64,000 bases of DNA from Halobacillus sp. A1 (GCF_024189295.1 NZ_JAIZEN010000009.1:1-64000), one strand, 5' to 3'; positions 10,591 through 19,790 are shown, counted from the stretch's first letter. The notes: generated by a model not told the origin, from the sequence alone. Numbers and translations are program-made.

Positions 10591-10619
10591 ACTTTAAACC
10601 CATTCCGGAAAAAGGTCAA
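10591..10619 (-). promoter_or_regulatory. sigma-A type promoter of ilvE
   Basis: On the minus strand TTGACC (10614-10619), a 17-base spacer and TAAAGT (10591-10596). Transcription would start near 10584 and give a leader of about 160 bases. Confidence 0.6.
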
Positions 10620-10632
10620 CAGGTTTTCAATA

Positions 10633-10647
10633 AGTTTTCTGACTAAT
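10633..10647. promoter_or_regulatory. weak candidate CodY box upstream of ilvE
   Basis: AGTTTTCTGACTAAT matches 11 of 15 positions of the CodY consensus, just upstream of the ilvE -35. In an AT-rich intergenic region this is only suggestive. Confidence 0.3.
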
Positions 10648-10666
10648 TAGATTATTGAATAAACTT

Positions 10667-10680
10667 AGAAAGCGTTTTCA
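10667..10680 (-). promoter_or_regulatory. candidate cre (CcpA) site upstream of ilvE
   Basis: TGAAAACGCTTTCT on the minus strand fits the cre consensus TGWAARCGYTWNCW at every position. Its centre lies about 89 bases before the inferred ilvE transcription start, a distance at which CcpA activates the B. subtilis ilvB promoter. Confidence 0.6.
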
Positions 10681-11334
10681 TGCAGGCTACACTTGTTCTC
10701 ACACCCTTTTTACAAAATTTCTTTTTTTCTTTTTTATCTGAAAACTGAAGGCCTAATGTTGTAATAATGCTTATTTTCACCTTTTATAAGAGTATTTCAC
10801 CTCCTGGAGATTACCCTGTAACAATTCTTTGTTTAATAGGATGAATAAATAAAGGTCGAACAATCTGTCTATTATAACTAGCGCTTCAGGTACTATTTAA
10901 GATATATTAAATAATTCTATTGATAAGAACAATCATACACCTGCAAAATATTGCACAGTTAAGGATTTAAGTGTTACTTTTTTATAATCCCTCTATAGAT
11001 TCGTTACAAAATAGGTGAATTCACCAAAGACTATCTAATAGATCCTCTATAATAAATAGGGTGTGATTCGCATAAATAATCATCAGCAGTGGATGAATCA
11101 TGATCAGCTTATCAATCTTCTCTAATTTTTTAAAAAAACCAGAAATAGCTGAAGCAGGTATATTCACAGATATGCTATTGATTAAATGGTAATATATTTT
11201 TGTTATATTAATAAGGAAGAAAGTGATATTTATATAGAAGAAAAGCATACTTATTCACAAGTAATGAAATTCAATTTTATATATATATTTCCATAAAATC
11301 CCCAATACACATATGTGCAAAAATATGCAAATAA
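10681..11334. other. AT-rich intergenic region, nothing recognised
   Basis: About 650 bases between the ilvE control region and a palindromic terminator. Short open frames exist (for example 11021-11248, minus) but lack a ribosome binding site and look like chance. No repeat or RNA motif recognised. Confidence 0.5.
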
Positions 11335-11370
11335 AAAGATGCTTGAATCCACTCGGATTCAAGCATCTTT
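11335..11370 (-). terminator. terminator downstream of the SMP-30 gene
   Basis: Perfect 16-bp stem (AAAGATGCTTGAATCC and its complement) with an ACTC loop. On the minus strand it is followed by TTTTTATTT. It lies about 190 bases after the SMP-30 stop; no gene is seen in between. Confidence 0.85.
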
Positions 11371-11557
11371 CAAATATATAAATTCCTCAGCAAGTTTACA
11401 CTATGATTGTAAGCATCGTATGAGCAGACCGCAGACCTTTAAACTTCACAGTTCACTACTGAAGGGTATGATAAAAATATAATTCAGTCGAAATGGCCTC
11501 ATTTTTAATTCTAAACCAAATTTCTTTCTCCTTTTCATGTTTTGCAGCTAAACTTAT

Positions 11558-12430
11558 TCATCCTTTAAACCTGTAACAAGGACTTCCCTTGATTCCTGTT
11601 TTCACTTTAAAAACTCCTCCTGCCTGAGGGTATTCTTCTAAATCCTCTTCTGACATCCCTTTCCTGGCTGTCGTAACGTATAATTCGTCTAAATTCTCTC
11701 CTCCAAATGTGCACGAAGTGACGTTAACTGCTGGAATTTCGATAAAATCAAGCTGTTCACCTGTATGAGGGTTCCAACGGGATACTCCATGGCCGGCAAA
11801 ATGTGCAATCCACAACATACCTTCCTCATCGATCGTCATACCATCCGGATGACCGATTCCTTCAGGGAACTGAACCGCTACTTCTGGATTTGTAATTTTA
11901 CCTGTATTTATCTCATATTCATATTGAAAAACTTTCCCTGTCGGAGTGTCTATAAAATACATAAAACGTTGATCAGGAGACCAAGCTAACCCATTTGAAA
12001 TTCCCACATTATCAATTTTTTTCTCTACTTTTAAATCTTTTTGAAGACAATACAGGGCCCCTGTCGTGGATTCCTCCGCCAAATCCATCGTTCCTGCCCA
12101 GAAGCGTCCGGCTGGATCGCATTTTCCATCGTTGAACCTATTCATAGGGAGGTGATTCTCTGGATCGGCAATTGGTTGCAGCGATTCTTTTTCCCAATCA
12201 AGATAGTAGAAGCCTTTCTGCAAGGCGACAACTAATCCTCCCTGCTCCCGGGGTGCAACCGCTCCTACGTAGCTGTCGAGCTGAATATATTCAATTTCTC
12301 TTGTTTCTGGAACGTACTTTCCGATCTTCTTTTCCAAAATATCGACCCAGTACAATACATCTTCATGGCGATCCCAGCATGGACCTTCTCCTAAAGTCGC
12401 TTGACTATTTACAACTAATTCAACATACAT
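11558..12430 (-). CDS. SMP-30/gluconolactonase/LRE family protein
   Basis: Six-bladed beta-propeller lactonase-type hydrolase, 290 residues. The metal-site residues of the family are visible: glutamate in LGEGPCWD (residue 15), asparagine/arginine in MNRFNDGKCD, asparagine in ISNGLAWSPD and aspartate in GHPDGMTID. Substrate in this organism is unknown; family members hydrolyse aldonolactones. Ribosome binding site AAAGGAG. It stands alone between the ilv block and the divergent met operon. Confidence 0.88.
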   Translation of the reverse strand: MYVELVVNSQATLGEGPCWDRHEDVLYWVDILEKKIGKYVPETREIEYIQLDSYVGAVAPREQGGLVVALQKGFYYLDWEKESLQPIADPENHLPMNRFNDGKCDPAGRFWAGTMDLAEESTTGALYCLQKDLKVEKKIDNVGISNGLAWSPDQRFMYFIDTPTGKVFQYEYEINTGKITNPEVAVQFPEGIGHPDGMTIDEEGMLWIAHFAGHGVSRWNPHTGEQLDFIEIPAVNVTSCTFGGENLDELYVTTARKGMSEEDLEEYPQAGGVFKVKTGIKGSPCYRFKG

Positions 12431-12528
12431 ATGTAAAAAACTCCTTTAATCAGTTATTTAACTCCATTCTAGATAAAAGCGTCTAAACCCTTTTCAATTT
12501 AAAATAAAATTTAATTCCTTTTATGCCC

Positions 12529-12557
12529 TTGTCAAAACATTTCCAGTAGTGTACATT
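12529..12557 (+). promoter_or_regulatory. sigma-A type promoter of metI-metC
   Basis: TTGTCA (12529-12534), 17-base spacer, TACATT (12552-12557), about 30 bases ahead of the SAM riboswitch. Confidence 0.6.
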
Positions 12558-12586
12558 AGGATGAAAGAATTTTATAAATATTAAAT

Positions 12587-12754
12587 CTCTTATCAAGAGA
12601 GGCAGAGGGACTGGCCCGTCGAAGCCTCAGCAACCACTGGTTCAACCAGTAAGGTGCTAACTCCAGCAAACCGAATGATCGAATGTGGTTTGGAAGATAA
12701 GAAGAAGAGCTAAAAAAGCGCAAAAGTCTTCTTCTTATGAGGGAGACTTTTTTT
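12587..12754 (+). promoter_or_regulatory. SAM-I riboswitch (S-box)
   Basis: The S-box core is plain: CTTATCAAGAGAGGCAGAGG, then ACTGGCCC, GAAGCC, CAGCAACC and AAGGTGCTAA. The expression platform is a hairpin ending AGTCTTC...GGGAGACT followed by seven T at 12748-12754. High S-adenosylmethionine should terminate transcription before metI. Confidence 0.97.
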
Positions 12755-12786
12755 GATATCAAAATTTGTTTTAAAGGGGAATCCTA

Positions 12787-13911
12787 ATGACTTTTAAAAA
12801 AACCGAAACTCAATTAGTTCATACAGGGAAGAATAACGGAGATGCAGCTGGATCAATCAACGCTCCTCTCCATTTTTCAACGGCTTATCAACATCCCGGG
12901 ATTGGAGAATCCACCGGGTTTGATTACACGAGAACTGGAAATCCTACTCGCACTTTGCTGGAACAATCTTTAACAGAACTAGAACAAGGAAAAGCTGCTT
13001 TTGCTTTTAGTTCTGGAATGGCAGCTATTCAAGCGGCTCTCTCCATTTTTAAAACGGGAGACGAAATTGTAGTTTCCGAGGATTTATATGGTGGGAGTTA
13101 CCGCTTATTCGAGTATTTGACCGACCATTACGGAATCACCTTCAAATATTGTGACAGCCAAAAACTTGATGACCTTGAAAACTACATAACAGAGCAAACT
13201 CGAGCTATTTACATTGAATCGCCAACCAACCCACTAATGTATACGGCTGATCTTAAAGCCATTTCAAAGATAGCTAAAAAACATGGGGCTTACTTCATTG
13301 TGGATAATACCTTATATACCCCTCTTCTCCAGCAGCCACTGGAAGAAGGAGCTGACATCGTCATTCATAGTGCCACTAAATATTTAGGAGGTCACAATGA
13401 CGTCCTGGCAGGGGCTCTGGTAGCAAAAGATGAGCGCCTATGTGAAAAATTAGGCTACTTTCAGAATACAGCTGGAGCGGTACTCTCTCCGTTCGACTCC
13501 TGGCTATTGATGCGAGGAATGAAAACACTAGCTTTACGAATGGAAAAACATGAACAGAATGCCAAAGAGCTTGCTCATTATTTACAAAATCATGAAGCGG
13601 TAACAGACGTATTCTACCCAGGACGCGGTGGCATGTTGTCCTTCCGATTACAGTCTGAGTACTGCGTCGACCCTTTCTTGAGGCAATTAAGCGTAATTAC
13701 GTTTGCTGAAAGCCTCGGTGGCGTAGAAAGTTTCATTACGTATCCAAGTACCCAGACTCACGCGGACATCCCAGAGGAAACTCGAAACCGTTACGGAGTT
13801 TGTAACCGTTTGTTAAGGTTCTCTGTAGGTATCGAACACATTGAAGATTTAAAGCAGGATTTAGAACAATCACTCGCTTATTTAAAAAAGGAGGAGATTT
13901 ATCATGACTGA
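12787..13911 (+). CDS. metI: cystathionine gamma-synthase / O-acetylhomoserine sulfhydrylase
   Basis: Cys/Met metabolism PLP enzyme making cystathionine (or homocysteine) from acylated homoserine. 374 residues; YTRTGNPTR near residue 47, FSSGMAA, and the PLP lysine in IHSATKYLGGHNDV around residue 197. The sequence after VFYPGRGGMLSFRL is typical of MetI. Ribosome binding site AAAGGGG. Under the S-box, overlapping metC by 8 bases, as in B. subtilis metI-metC. Confidence 0.94.
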   Translation: MTFKKTETQLVHTGKNNGDAAGSINAPLHFSTAYQHPGIGESTGFDYTRTGNPTRTLLEQSLTELEQGKAAFAFSSGMAAIQAALSIFKTGDEIVVSEDLYGGSYRLFEYLTDHYGITFKYCDSQKLDDLENYITEQTRAIYIESPTNPLMYTADLKAISKIAKKHGAYFIVDNTLYTPLLQQPLEEGADIVIHSATKYLGGHNDVLAGALVAKDERLCEKLGYFQNTAGAVLSPFDSWLLMRGMKTLALRMEKHEQNAKELAHYLQNHEAVTDVFYPGRGGMLSFRLQSEYCVDPFLRQLSVITFAESLGGVESFITYPSTQTHADIPEETRNRYGVCNRLLRFSVGIEHIEDLKQDLEQSLAYLKKEEIYHD

Positions 13912-15091
13912 GTCCCATACATTTCAAACACGGCTGCTTCATAACAAGCACAAGTTTGATTCACAAACTGGTGCAGTGAGTGTGCCTATTCAACAAGCAT
14001 CAACTTTTCACCAGGCTGATTTCGATAACCCAGGCATTTACGATTACAGCCGGTCGGGAAACCCTACTAGAGATGCTTTAGAAGAAACTATTGCTGGTCT
14101 TGAAGGTGGTTCCCGTGGTTTCGCATTCGCTTCTGGTATGGCTGCGATTTCTACCTCGTTCATGCTATTATCCAAAGGAGATCACGTCGTTATTTCCGAA
14201 GATGTGTACGGGGGGACTTTTCGGATGATTCATGATGTTCTGTACAGATTCGGCATAGATCATACATTCGTCGATATGACAGATCTTCATGAAGTTGCTA
14301 CTGCTATTCAGCCTAATACAAAAGTGTTGTATATCGAAACTCCATCAAACCCGCTCCTCAATATTACGGATATCCAGGCGGTAAGTAAACTGGCAAAAGC
14401 CAACGACTGCCTCACTTTTGTAGACAACACGTTTATGACACCCGCTTTACAACGTCCACTTGAATTAGGTGCTGACCTCGTTCTGCACAGTGCAACGAAG
14501 TTCATTGCGGGACACAGTGATGTTGTGGCAGGATTAGCAGTTACAAATCACCCTGAACTTTCTGATCAGCTATCATTTCTACAAAACTCGTTTGGTTCAA
14601 TTTTAGGTGCTCATGATTGCTGGCTTGTGCTGCGAGGCTTAAAAACATTGGACTGCCGTTTGAAACAATCATCCGAATCTGCCTATAAGGTAGCCACGTA
14701 CCTGCACGGACACCCACAGGTTGAGGAAGTTTATTATCCTGGTTTCAGCTCTCATCCAGGTGCATCAACACACGCTTACCAATCAAAAGGAGCGGGAGCT
14801 GTTTTATCTTTCCGATTAAAGGATGAAGCAGAAGTACGTTCGTTCAGTCAAAAAATTGAGCTTCCAGTCTTTGCAGTCAGCCTTGGAGCTGTAGAATCCA
14901 TCCTTTCTTACCCTGCAAAAATGTCACACGCCGCTATGCCGGAAGAAGAGAGACTGAAGCGCGGAATTACAGATGGATTACTGAGGCTGTCGGTCGGATT
15001 AGAAAATCCGGACGATTTAATCAAGGATTTTGAAACAGGTTTAGCTTACGTGAAAGCAAGAAACAATTTATCAAGTGTCCAATCGGGTTGA
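13904..15091 (+). CDS. metC: cystathionine beta-lyase
   Basis: PLP-dependent C-S lyase turning cystathionine into homocysteine. 395 residues; YSRSGNPTRDALE, FASGMAAIS and the PLP lysine in LHSATKFIAGHSDVVAG. Homologous to the neighbour metI and translated from an AAGGAGGAG site placed in the end of metI. Second gene of the S-box operon. Confidence 0.94.
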   Translation: MTESHTFQTRLLHNKHKFDSQTGAVSVPIQQASTFHQADFDNPGIYDYSRSGNPTRDALEETIAGLEGGSRGFAFASGMAAISTSFMLLSKGDHVVISEDVYGGTFRMIHDVLYRFGIDHTFVDMTDLHEVATAIQPNTKVLYIETPSNPLLNITDIQAVSKLAKANDCLTFVDNTFMTPALQRPLELGADLVLHSATKFIAGHSDVVAGLAVTNHPELSDQLSFLQNSFGSILGAHDCWLVLRGLKTLDCRLKQSSESAYKVATYLHGHPQVEEVYYPGFSSHPGASTHAYQSKGAGAVLSFRLKDEAEVRSFSQKIELPVFAVSLGAVESILSYPAKMSHAAMPEEERLKRGITDGLLRLSVGLENPDDLIKDFETGLAYVKARNNLSSVQSG

Positions 15092-15097
15092 AATGTA

Positions 15098-15128
15098 AAT
15101 AGCCGCTGAATGCGGCTATTTTATTTTT
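15098..15128 (+). terminator. terminator of metI-metC
   Basis: AATAGCCGC stem with GCGGCTATT, five-base loop, then TTATTTTT. Confidence 0.9.
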
Positions 15129-15129
15129 A

Positions 15130-15996
15130 GGTTGTGTTAAATTTACATTTAGATATTCATATAAGCTTCCTATAGTGGAAGACTTAGTTTCGAGATATTC
15201 GAGCTGTTTCCGTTATGATTGACAGCGTTTGAAGGGCCGGGAAATCACTCGCTTTCCATGGGCGTACGGTGAGCTTCCTCGGGCTAGCGCCCTCGAGGAT
15301 CTCACCATGTACTGTGCTCCCAGCTCTTACACGTAAATTAGTCTAGAGCCTTAAATCAGTCCATAAATCTTATGGGGGACTATCCAGCTCCAGCGCTTAG
15401 CGGCTATTGAGACTTCCTTCACTTCTGTACGATAAGTCAACATCGAATCACTCCGTTCTTCGTGTTTCCTTTATCTCCGTCAGCTCAGTCCAGTCCATAC
15501 GCCGCTGAACGAAGCGCTTCCGCTTTTACAAAAGGAGTCTCGCAATTTCCCGGCCCTTCTTGCTTTTGTGAGGATAACGGAAACATCGTGTGCGCTGCTT
15601 CACATAATCAATAACGTCTTTGAATATAACCAGTGAGACTTTTGTATGCAAAGGAGCTTGATATTACCTTAAAGTGCAGAGGATCTTAGAACTAAAAATG
15701 CTATACCTAGATCACTGGAGTTTGATGCTCCTATTATTATCAAAGTCTTATTCAAATCATTTCGAGAAGCACATCTTTAGGGAGGGGCGGCGGGGAATGG
15801 GGAGACTCCTGTGGGAAGAGAGTGCTTGGTGAGATCCCGCAGGACGGGACGTCCGAGGAAGCTCACCGCGCTCCCACGGAAAGCGAGTCATTCCCCGCCG
15901 CCCTGCTCCACTCACCCAATGTCTCGAATTCAAGTCTTCAAGTATCCTGCCATATAGTTGAATAACTTTTTTAAAAAAATCAAAAACAACATAGCT
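15130..15996. mobile_element. long MITE-like repeat, copy 1
   Basis: About 870 bases without a credible gene. The left end (GTTGTGTTAAATTTACATTT, then AGATATTCATATAAGC) and the right end (AACAACATAGCT at 15985-15996) match the ends of other copies at 27328-27579, 35371-35530 and 53964-54154. Inside are two GC-rich modules in opposite orientation (about 15228-15320 and 15785-15903) that share CGAGGAAGCTCACCG and GGAAAGCGAGT. The right 500 bases are also found at 45014-45565. Probably a non-autonomous element built around a common Bacillaceae repeat; I see no transposase. Confidence 0.7.
15785..15903. repeat. GC-rich palindromic module
   Basis: Arms GGGCGGCGGGGAATG (15785-15799) and its complement (15889-15903) enclose a region with further pairing. 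A homologous module is at 45348-45464, and an inverted relative at about 15228-15320. Short ORFs through it are not genes. Confidence 0.75.
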
Positions 15997-16001
15997 AGTC
16001 A

Positions 16002-16775
16002 TTAGTTCATCGTCATTCCGCCCGTTACATTCACACTTTCTCCAGTAATATAGTCAGAACCTGAACTTGCAAGAAACAGAACAGCGTGGGCGACATCTTC
16101 CGGAGTAGCTGTTCGTCCTAGAGGGACTTGAGAATGATCTTCTGCTTCTACATCCAAAGCACTTAACCCCCTAAGTGCTCCCCCTCTTTTCCTTTCATTT
16201 CTCTTCATATCCGTCTCCACGATTCCAGGACATACTGCATTCACGTTAATTTGGTAATCAGCCAGTTCCAGTGCCAGGACTTTCGTAAGACCTAGAACCG
16301 CGTGCTTGGAAGCTGAATAACTACCTAAATATTTATATCCATTCTTACCTGCTTGTGATGAAATATTGATGATTTTTCCATCCCCTCCCTGATCAATCAT
16401 TTGCTTCGCCCCATATTTGCAACACAAATAAACTCCTTTAGCATTAACGTTAAAAGTTTGGTCCCAGTCCTCTTCTTTCGAATTAACGACCGTGTCCATT
16501 GTAGAAATGCCTGCATTATTTACTATAATGTCTAAACGCTCATGATCATGAACAATCCCTTCAATAACCGATTGAACTTGTTCAGAAGATCGAACGTCTG
16601 CTTTTTTGGCACTCACTCTCCCACCAATCTCTTTTGCCGCTTCCTGGGAATTTTCCAATTGATAGTCAGCGATTACAACAATTGCCCCGTTCAAAGCCAA
16701 CAGTTCCACAATCGCTCGTCCAATTCCCTGGCCGCCTCCTGTTACCATAGCAACCTTTCCGTCCAATTTCCCCAT
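16002..16775 (-). CDS. SDR family oxidoreductase
   Basis: Classical short-chain dehydrogenase, 257 residues: NAD(P) site TGGGQGIG at residues 12-19, NNAG, and catalytic SYSASKHAV (Tyr and Lys). The aspartate in IADYQ suggests NAD preference. The C-terminal GESVNVTGGMTMN is typical of acetoin/diacetyl reductase and polyol dehydrogenase groups, but the substrate cannot be named. Ribosome binding site GGAAGG. The stop lies next to the end of the long repeat. Confidence 0.9.
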   Translation of the reverse strand: MGKLDGKVAMVTGGGQGIGRAIVELLALNGAIVVIADYQLENSQEAAKEIGGRVSAKKADVRSSEQVQSVIEGIVHDHERLDIIVNNAGISTMDTVVNSKEEDWDQTFNVNAKGVYLCCKYGAKQMIDQGGDGKIINISSQAGKNGYKYLGSYSASKHAVLGLTKVLALELADYQINVNAVCPGIVETDMKRNERKRGGALRGLSALDVEAEDHSQVPLGRTATPEDVAHAVLFLASSGSDYITGESVNVTGGMTMN

Positions 16776-16864
16776 TATTTCAACCTTCCTTTTATATATT
16801 TTTAACAGAATAGCCTTTCTTCAAAATAAGATCAGCCGCTTCATTTATCCTGTACTATTATTAA

Positions 16865-16897
16865 AAAGCCGCGCAACTATTAAAGTTTGCACGGCTC
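16865..16897 (-). terminator. terminator-like hairpin, minus strand
   Basis: AGCCGTGCAA pairs with TTGCGCGGCT (one G-U), followed on the minus strand by TTTTTAATAATAG. No minus-strand gene is seen just upstream of it, so either it closes an unrecognised short transcript or it is a relic. The rest of 16898-17146 holds nothing else I recognise. Confidence 0.5.
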
Positions 16898-17146
16898 ACT
16901 AAGAATTCCTTCTTATTTTTAATAGTTCCCTCCAGGGGCACCATTGTAAACTTGGGAAATTTAATATGAAGAAAGCTTATTCTCACAACATACTCAGCAT
17001 TTTAGATAAAAAGGAAATCGCTACAGCGAACCTCCCCTCTCCTTTATTCTTTGGCCAGTTTTACATCCGACCTTTTTTCATTGGAAAAGTTCGGATATCC
17101 GTATATGATTGAATAGATGTCCTTTCACGAAGAAGGTGGAACAATT

Positions 17147-17569
17147 ATGTCAATAGTAAAGGTTACAACCTCGACTCAATTAGAAGAAGTATTTTATATA
17201 AGGAAAAAGGTATTTGTGGAAGAGCAGGGTGTTCCGATAGATGACGAATTCGATCAACACGATCAATACTGTGATCATATTCTCGCTTATCATAAATCAG
17301 TTCCAGCCGGTACTGGAAGAATAAGGTTTTTAAACACCACGGCAAAGCTTGAGAGAATATGCGTTCTTGATTCCTATCGTAAGGAAGGCTACGGGAGAAA
17401 AATCATTGTATCCTTAGAAAAAGTAGCAGCCGAAAAAGCTATGACTACCATTAAATTGCACGGCCAAGTCCATGCTAAAGGGTTTTACGAGAAGTTGGGT
17501 TATAAAGTAGAGGGAGATGAGTTCGTAGAAGATGGGATTCCTCATTTACTTATGACTAAGAACGTGTAG
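17147..17569 (+). CDS. GNAT family N-acetyltransferase
   Basis: 140-residue acetyltransferase like B. subtilis YjcF: RKKVFVEEQGVP at residues 17-28 and the acetyl-CoA loop around YRKEGYGRKI, ending GIPHLLM. The start is set by GAAGGTGG; ten further in-frame codons upstream are unlikely. It is 14 bases ahead of the yczE-like gene and probably co-transcribed. Substrate unknown. Confidence 0.85.
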   Translation: MSIVKVTTSTQLEEVFYIRKKVFVEEQGVPIDDEFDQHDQYCDHILAYHKSVPAGTGRIRFLNTTAKLERICVLDSYRKEGYGRKIIVSLEKVAAEKAMTTIKLHGQVHAKGFYEKLGYKVEGDEFVEDGIPHLLMTKNV

Positions 17570-17583
17570 AAAGGAGCGGTAAA

Positions 17584-18234
17584 TTGAATAAACGGTCAAC
17601 ACAAAGATTATTTTTTTACTTAATAGGTATTATCGTCATGACGTTTGGAATCGCCCTAACGATTCATTCGCAGCTAGGTACTTCGCCTTTTGATGCTCTT
17701 CTCGTCGGCTTATACCGGACGTTTGGGTTGACGATTGGAAGCTGGGAGATAGTGGTAGGGTTTTCAATGATCCTTTTTAATGCCATCGCAGAAAAGAAGA
17801 GACCTGAATATTTGGCTTTACTTACTGCTTTGCTTACAGGTTTCTTCATTGATGTTTGGGTTTTTTCTACCGAAAGTCTATTCACTCCTGAAACATGGGG
17901 TATGCAGATGTTCTGCTTATTAATGGGGCTGTTTTTTGCCGGTCTAGGTATAGCTATAAACCTGCAGGCCGATTTCGCGCCTAATCCGTTTGACCGCACG
18001 ATGCTTGTTGTAAAAAACCTCACAGGTTTGAATGTTTCGATTTCTAGAGCTTTAATAAGCGTAGTGCTGGTAATTATCGCATTCTTTTTCAACGGACCGA
18101 TAGGCTTGGGAACTCTCATTATCACGCTATTTAGCGGGGTCGTTATACACTTTTTCATGCATTACGTCAGTCTTTTTGACGATGCCTTGACAAAAAAATC
18201 AAGTAAAGAAGCAGGCCGAGTACATTCGATGTAA
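17584..18234 (+). CDS. yczE: YczE/YitT-type membrane protein
   Basis: 216-residue integral membrane protein with about five helices; IHSQLGTSPFDALLVGL and the second NLQADFAPNPFDR repeat a loop typical of the YczE family. TTG start with AAAGGAGCGG upstream. In B. subtilis yczE affects surfactin formation by an unclear route; here no peptide synthetase is nearby, so I infer only family membership. Confidence 0.8.
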   Translation: MNKRSTQRLFFYLIGIIVMTFGIALTIHSQLGTSPFDALLVGLYRTFGLTIGSWEIVVGFSMILFNAIAEKKRPEYLALLTALLTGFFIDVWVFSTESLFTPETWGMQMFCLLMGLFFAGLGIAINLQADFAPNPFDRTMLVVKNLTGLNVSISRALISVVLVIIAFFFNGPIGLGTLIITLFSGVVIHFFMHYVSLFDDALTKKSSKEAGRVHSM

Positions 18235-18235
18235 T

Positions 18236-18266
18236 AAGCGGTCTTATTTAAGATCGCTTTTTATTT
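18236..18266 (+). terminator. terminator after yczE
   Basis: AGCGGTCTTA pairs with AAGATCGCT, followed by TTTTTATTT. It overlaps the end of the convergent gene at 18248. Confidence 0.8.
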
Positions 18267-18757
18267 GGCTGTTCGTGGGAACTCCAAAAAATATATACGA
18301 TACTTGCTAACAGAGAGGAATCAATCTCTTTAAGTTCGTGTAAAGGATCAATTTGTATTTTATGATTAAATAAACCCTTGATGACCGTAGAACTTTTTTT
18401 ATTGATTTTTCCAGTTCGTTTCCATGTAGAAGTTACTTGGATAGGATGGTGCCCCTTTACGTTTGCGATGATCCGGTGCTTCTTTGTACCATCAGGATTT
18501 GATTGTATATCACCAATAACGACTTCATCTTTGAATATCGTCCAAACTAAACCTGCATTTGAATGGAAAAGTTCCTGTTGAATAGTATACTCATCGTTTG
18601 TCTCTTCACTTACAACTTCTAAGTTGACCCCTGTATCCAGTTGCCCCTCTATACCCTGCTGATATCTCTGCATGTAACCGATTATGTATTTTCCTTTTTG
18701 AATAGCTATTTCTCTTGTGGAAGTCTCAAGTTTAGGAGGGATGTAAGTGATCACCAA
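18248..18757 (-). CDS. hypothetical protein, 169 residues
   Basis: Not recognised. Soluble, basic, no signal peptide or membrane helix. TTG start with AGAGGTG seven bases upstream; a GTG follows directly. The middle (NAGLVWTIFKDEVVIGDIQ) has a beta-strand look. Convergent with yczE. Confidence 0.65.
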   Translation of the reverse strand: MVITYIPPKLETSTREIAIQKGKYIIGYMQRYQQGIEGQLDTGVNLEVVSEETNDEYTIQQELFHSNAGLVWTIFKDEVVIGDIQSNPDGTKKHRIIANVKGHHPIQVTSTWKRTGKINKKSSTVIKGLFNHKIQIDPLHELKEIDSSLLASIVYIFWSSHEQPNKKRS

Positions 18758-18949
18758 ATTAAGACACCTCTTTTTAATTCTGCAGTCTACATCAGCACTA
18801 CAGCCTTATTTATTTAAAATGACGCTGTGTTAAACGAATTATCATTGACTCTACGTTTTCTAATCCATCTATTATACATTCGACATTCATAGCACTAAAA
18901 TCATCTGCCCTTTTCCAAATACCCTACATTCCTATGATTATTGCAGCTT

Positions 18950-19137
18950 TGGAGGATAAACCTTATTATGAACCCATACCCTCTCTGATTAATTCCATAA
19001 ACTTCGTTGTGTAAAGCTTTTCAGGGATATGCTCGATGTAATCACAATACCTTTCGCATTGATTAACAAGAAATCACCACAGATTTTTCACGGTCTAATA
19101 AAGTACCATCAATGTCGAGAATTACTCTGCTTATCAT
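18950..19137 (-). pseudogene. remnant of a HAD-superfamily hydrolase
   Basis: The minus strand begins MISRVILDIDGTLLDREKSV, the HAD motif I with both aspartates. It then meets a stop, but another frame continues CERYCDYIEHIPEKLYTTKF, the usual cap-domain start, and a third piece reads NKVYPPKLQ. At least two frameshifts and a missing C-terminal two thirds make this a decayed gene. The rest of 18758-18949 holds nothing recognised. Confidence 0.7.
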
Positions 19138-19168
19138 AATAAGAAAACCAATTCGTTCTTATCACATT

Positions 19169-19729
19169 TCACGAGTCTTTCATCCCTTTTAATAATTTAG
19201 AATATTTCTTCTTATATTTTTCCTCGCTTACATTTTCAATAAGTTCCTGTGCTTTTTCTTTTATATCTTCTTCTTGTCTTTCTATATATAATTTACTTAA
19301 CCCTTCAATAATATCTAAACGGGTTAATGTATAATTTTTTTCGTCGATACAGAATAAGAATCGTGATTCAAAATGCTTCATTATTAAATCTTTTTGCTTT
19401 TTTCCTGCTAATCCGATACGCCAGATCGCTTGCAAGCTATGTCTTGCAGTTACAAATTTAGGATCTTTCGTCACTGCCCAGATCTTCGAAAAATCTCCAA
19501 GTATCCTCTCATCTGGATCACTGATAGCCAAATGAACAAGAAATTGAGCGGCTCTGGACCCCCTGTGCGGGTCTTTATGTTCTAAATCTTCAAGTAGTCT
19601 ATCCCAAACCTCATAAGCCCAATCGACTTTCACTTTTGAAACCTCCATTATATATGTGAAAGCGTCATATTGAGTTTGCTTTTCTTTTGATTCAAGATTT
19701 TCAAACTGTGTTCTTGTTTTTGCGTCCAT
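19169..19729 (-). CDS. hypothetical helical (HEAT-like) protein
   Basis: 186 residues, soluble, almost all alpha-helix with repeated helix pairs (RAAQFLVHLAISDPDERIL; ARHSLQAIWRIGLAGKKQ), as in HEAT-type scaffolds. Good GGAGGATG ribosome binding site. Function unknown; not part of an evident operon. Confidence 0.75.
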   Translation of the reverse strand: MDAKTRTQFENLESKEKQTQYDAFTYIMEVSKVKVDWAYEVWDRLLEDLEHKDPHRGSRAAQFLVHLAISDPDERILGDFSKIWAVTKDPKFVTARHSLQAIWRIGLAGKKQKDLIMKHFESRFLFCIDEKNYTLTRLDIIEGLSKLYIERQEEDIKEKAQELIENVSEEKYKKKYSKLLKGMKDS

Positions 19730-19790
19730 TTTTCATCCTCCATAATCATATGTAAAAGAGAGGGGGCCAGCTACTGGCCTCCCCTAACAA

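Noticed and set aside
11021-11248. 75-codon hydrophobic ORF, minus strand
   Set aside because: No ribosome binding site, AT-rich chance composition and no neighbour or terminator that supports it.
15757-16002. 81-codon ORF in the long repeat
   Set aside because: The same kind of ORF appears at 45339-45566 in the other long copy; it follows the palindromic module and is not a gene.
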